Of a stretch of 64,000 bases of DNA, positions 63,587 through 64,000 are shown one piece after another; position 1 is the first letter of the stretch, and each line of letters begins with the position of its first letter. The stretch is from assembly GCA_030428615.1 (NCBI GenBank), contig JAUIDN010000015.1, positions 17,126-81,125 on the forward strand, in the 5' to 3' direction. Origin of the DNA: Alphaproteobacteria bacterium (GTDB taxonomy: Bacteria > Pseudomonadota > Alphaproteobacteria > Sphingomonadales > Emcibacteraceae). Under the pieces are notes generated by a model. It searched no databases, was not told the origin of the DNA, and saw nothing but the letters and a program-made list of their open reading frames with translations. Both the position numbers and the translations under genes were made by a program.

Positions 63587-64000
63587 TTATTCAACAGCAC
63601 GTGCGGCACTAATCTGGTAGAAGATTCCTTCTGAAAAATCCGTAAGAAGTCTAAAATGGCCTTCAATTAATATGGGGTCATAGGTAAATTGAACAGGGAA
63701 ATCGGCTTGTACTTCTACAAATCCACCAAGCCCACCTGGTATATGAAATGGACAGGCGTGAGGATAAGCCATAAGGATGAAATAACTTTGCGTTTCTGTT
63801 GGTTCAAGCGGTACCATATATCCATTAAGCTTTACGGTTTTTCCGTCTAGCTCACGTAACTCCGGTGTGATAATGGGAATATCGTAATAGGGGTCACCAA
63901 CCGATTTTTTCTTAATTTTAACATTGATCAGTGTATTCCAATCCAGAGCCCCCGGTGGTGTAGGAGCTGGACGCCATATCTGACCCCATTCATCTTCCAG
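63587..64000 (-). CDS. DUF3299 domain-containing protein, partial
   Basis: The reading frame is open from the stop at 63587 across the right edge, giving at least 138 residues without a start. Visible parts match DUF3299: WNTLINVKIKKK, LNGYMVPLEP, and LMAYPHACPFHIPGGLGGFVEV. The internal ATG at 63817 is not the true start; upstream codons continue in frame to 64000. The family is periplasmic or secreted and of unknown function. Confidence 0.8.
   Translation of the reverse strand: MEDEWGQIWRPAPTPPGALDWNTLINVKIKKKSVGDPYYDIPIITPELRELDGKTVKLNGYMVPLEPTETQSYFILMAYPHACPFHIPGGLGGFVEVQADFPVQFTYDPILIEGHFRLLTDFSEGIFYQISAARAVE

Overview
The window is a chromosomal stretch of a moderately AT-rich Alphaproteobacterium. 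The lineage is inferred from gene content: flbT/flaF beside short (about 270 aa) flagellins, DUF2336, DUF4170, MlaC, a MocR-type regulator and a perfect CtrA-like box (TTAA-N7-TTAA) in the flagellin promoter region. I cannot place it below class; a marine Kordiimonadales/Emcibacterales-like organism would fit, with low confidence. No rRNA, tRNA, CRISPR array, IS element or prophage is visible. I recognise 63 protein genes, the last one cut by the right edge.

Layout. (1) 1-10290: sugar and flagellin-glycan genes. An uncharacterised five-gene plus-strand cassette (ATP-grasp ligase, deacetylase-like protein, DegT aminotransferase, aldolase fused to an unknown C-terminal domain, methyltransferase) runs into pseF; pseG-pseI face it, followed by a NanM-type sugar methyltransferase. 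(2) 10300-16543: two flagellins with a conserved 5' leader, flaG, flaF, flbT, a TPR-glycosyltransferase resembling the flagellin glycosyltransferase FlmG, and a response regulator/Hpt pair. Together, 1 and 2 look like a factory for a pseudaminic-acid-like sugar and its attachment to flagellin. (3) 16777-22247: a large two-TM coiled-coil protein (TipN-like architecture) overlapping a TRAP transporter operon. (4) 22258-27050: ordinary genes (DUF2336, cytochrome c, MlaC, DUF4170, glycerate kinase, BioY).

(5) 27147-42286: two accessory metabolic operons. One encodes a sodium symporter and two Tat-exported class V PLP enzymes with overlapping ends. The other is a ten-gene minus-strand operon: three paralogous TPR proteins, a complete polar amino acid ABC transporter, a Tat-exported Ntn-hydrolase (glycosylasparaginase/isoaspartyl peptidase family), CutC and a four-domain rhodanese. 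This operon is my best candidate for an undescribed system. An SLC13/RCK permease lies between them. (6) 42389-56562: a GGDEF/EAL protein, an ArsR/AHSA1 pair with a large operator, a threonine dehydratase-like enzyme with a P1 peptidase, a third Tat class V PLP enzyme with a DUF1080 lipoprotein, an orphan FetB permease, a TetR/GNAT pair with a 24-bp palindromic operator, and a MocR regulator with a Tat-exported MalY-type PLP enzyme. (7) 56777-64000: a 2,2-dialkylglycine decarboxylase with a textbook sigma-54 promoter and its probable AcoR-type activator next door, then a dienelactone hydrolase, a DUF202 protein and the partial DUF3299 gene.

Themes. Six genes carry twin-arginine signals and four of these are PLP enzymes, so much amino-acid chemistry seems to take place in the periplasm before uptake. 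Eight of nine convergent gene pairs abut or overlap within about 10 nt, with no terminator between them.
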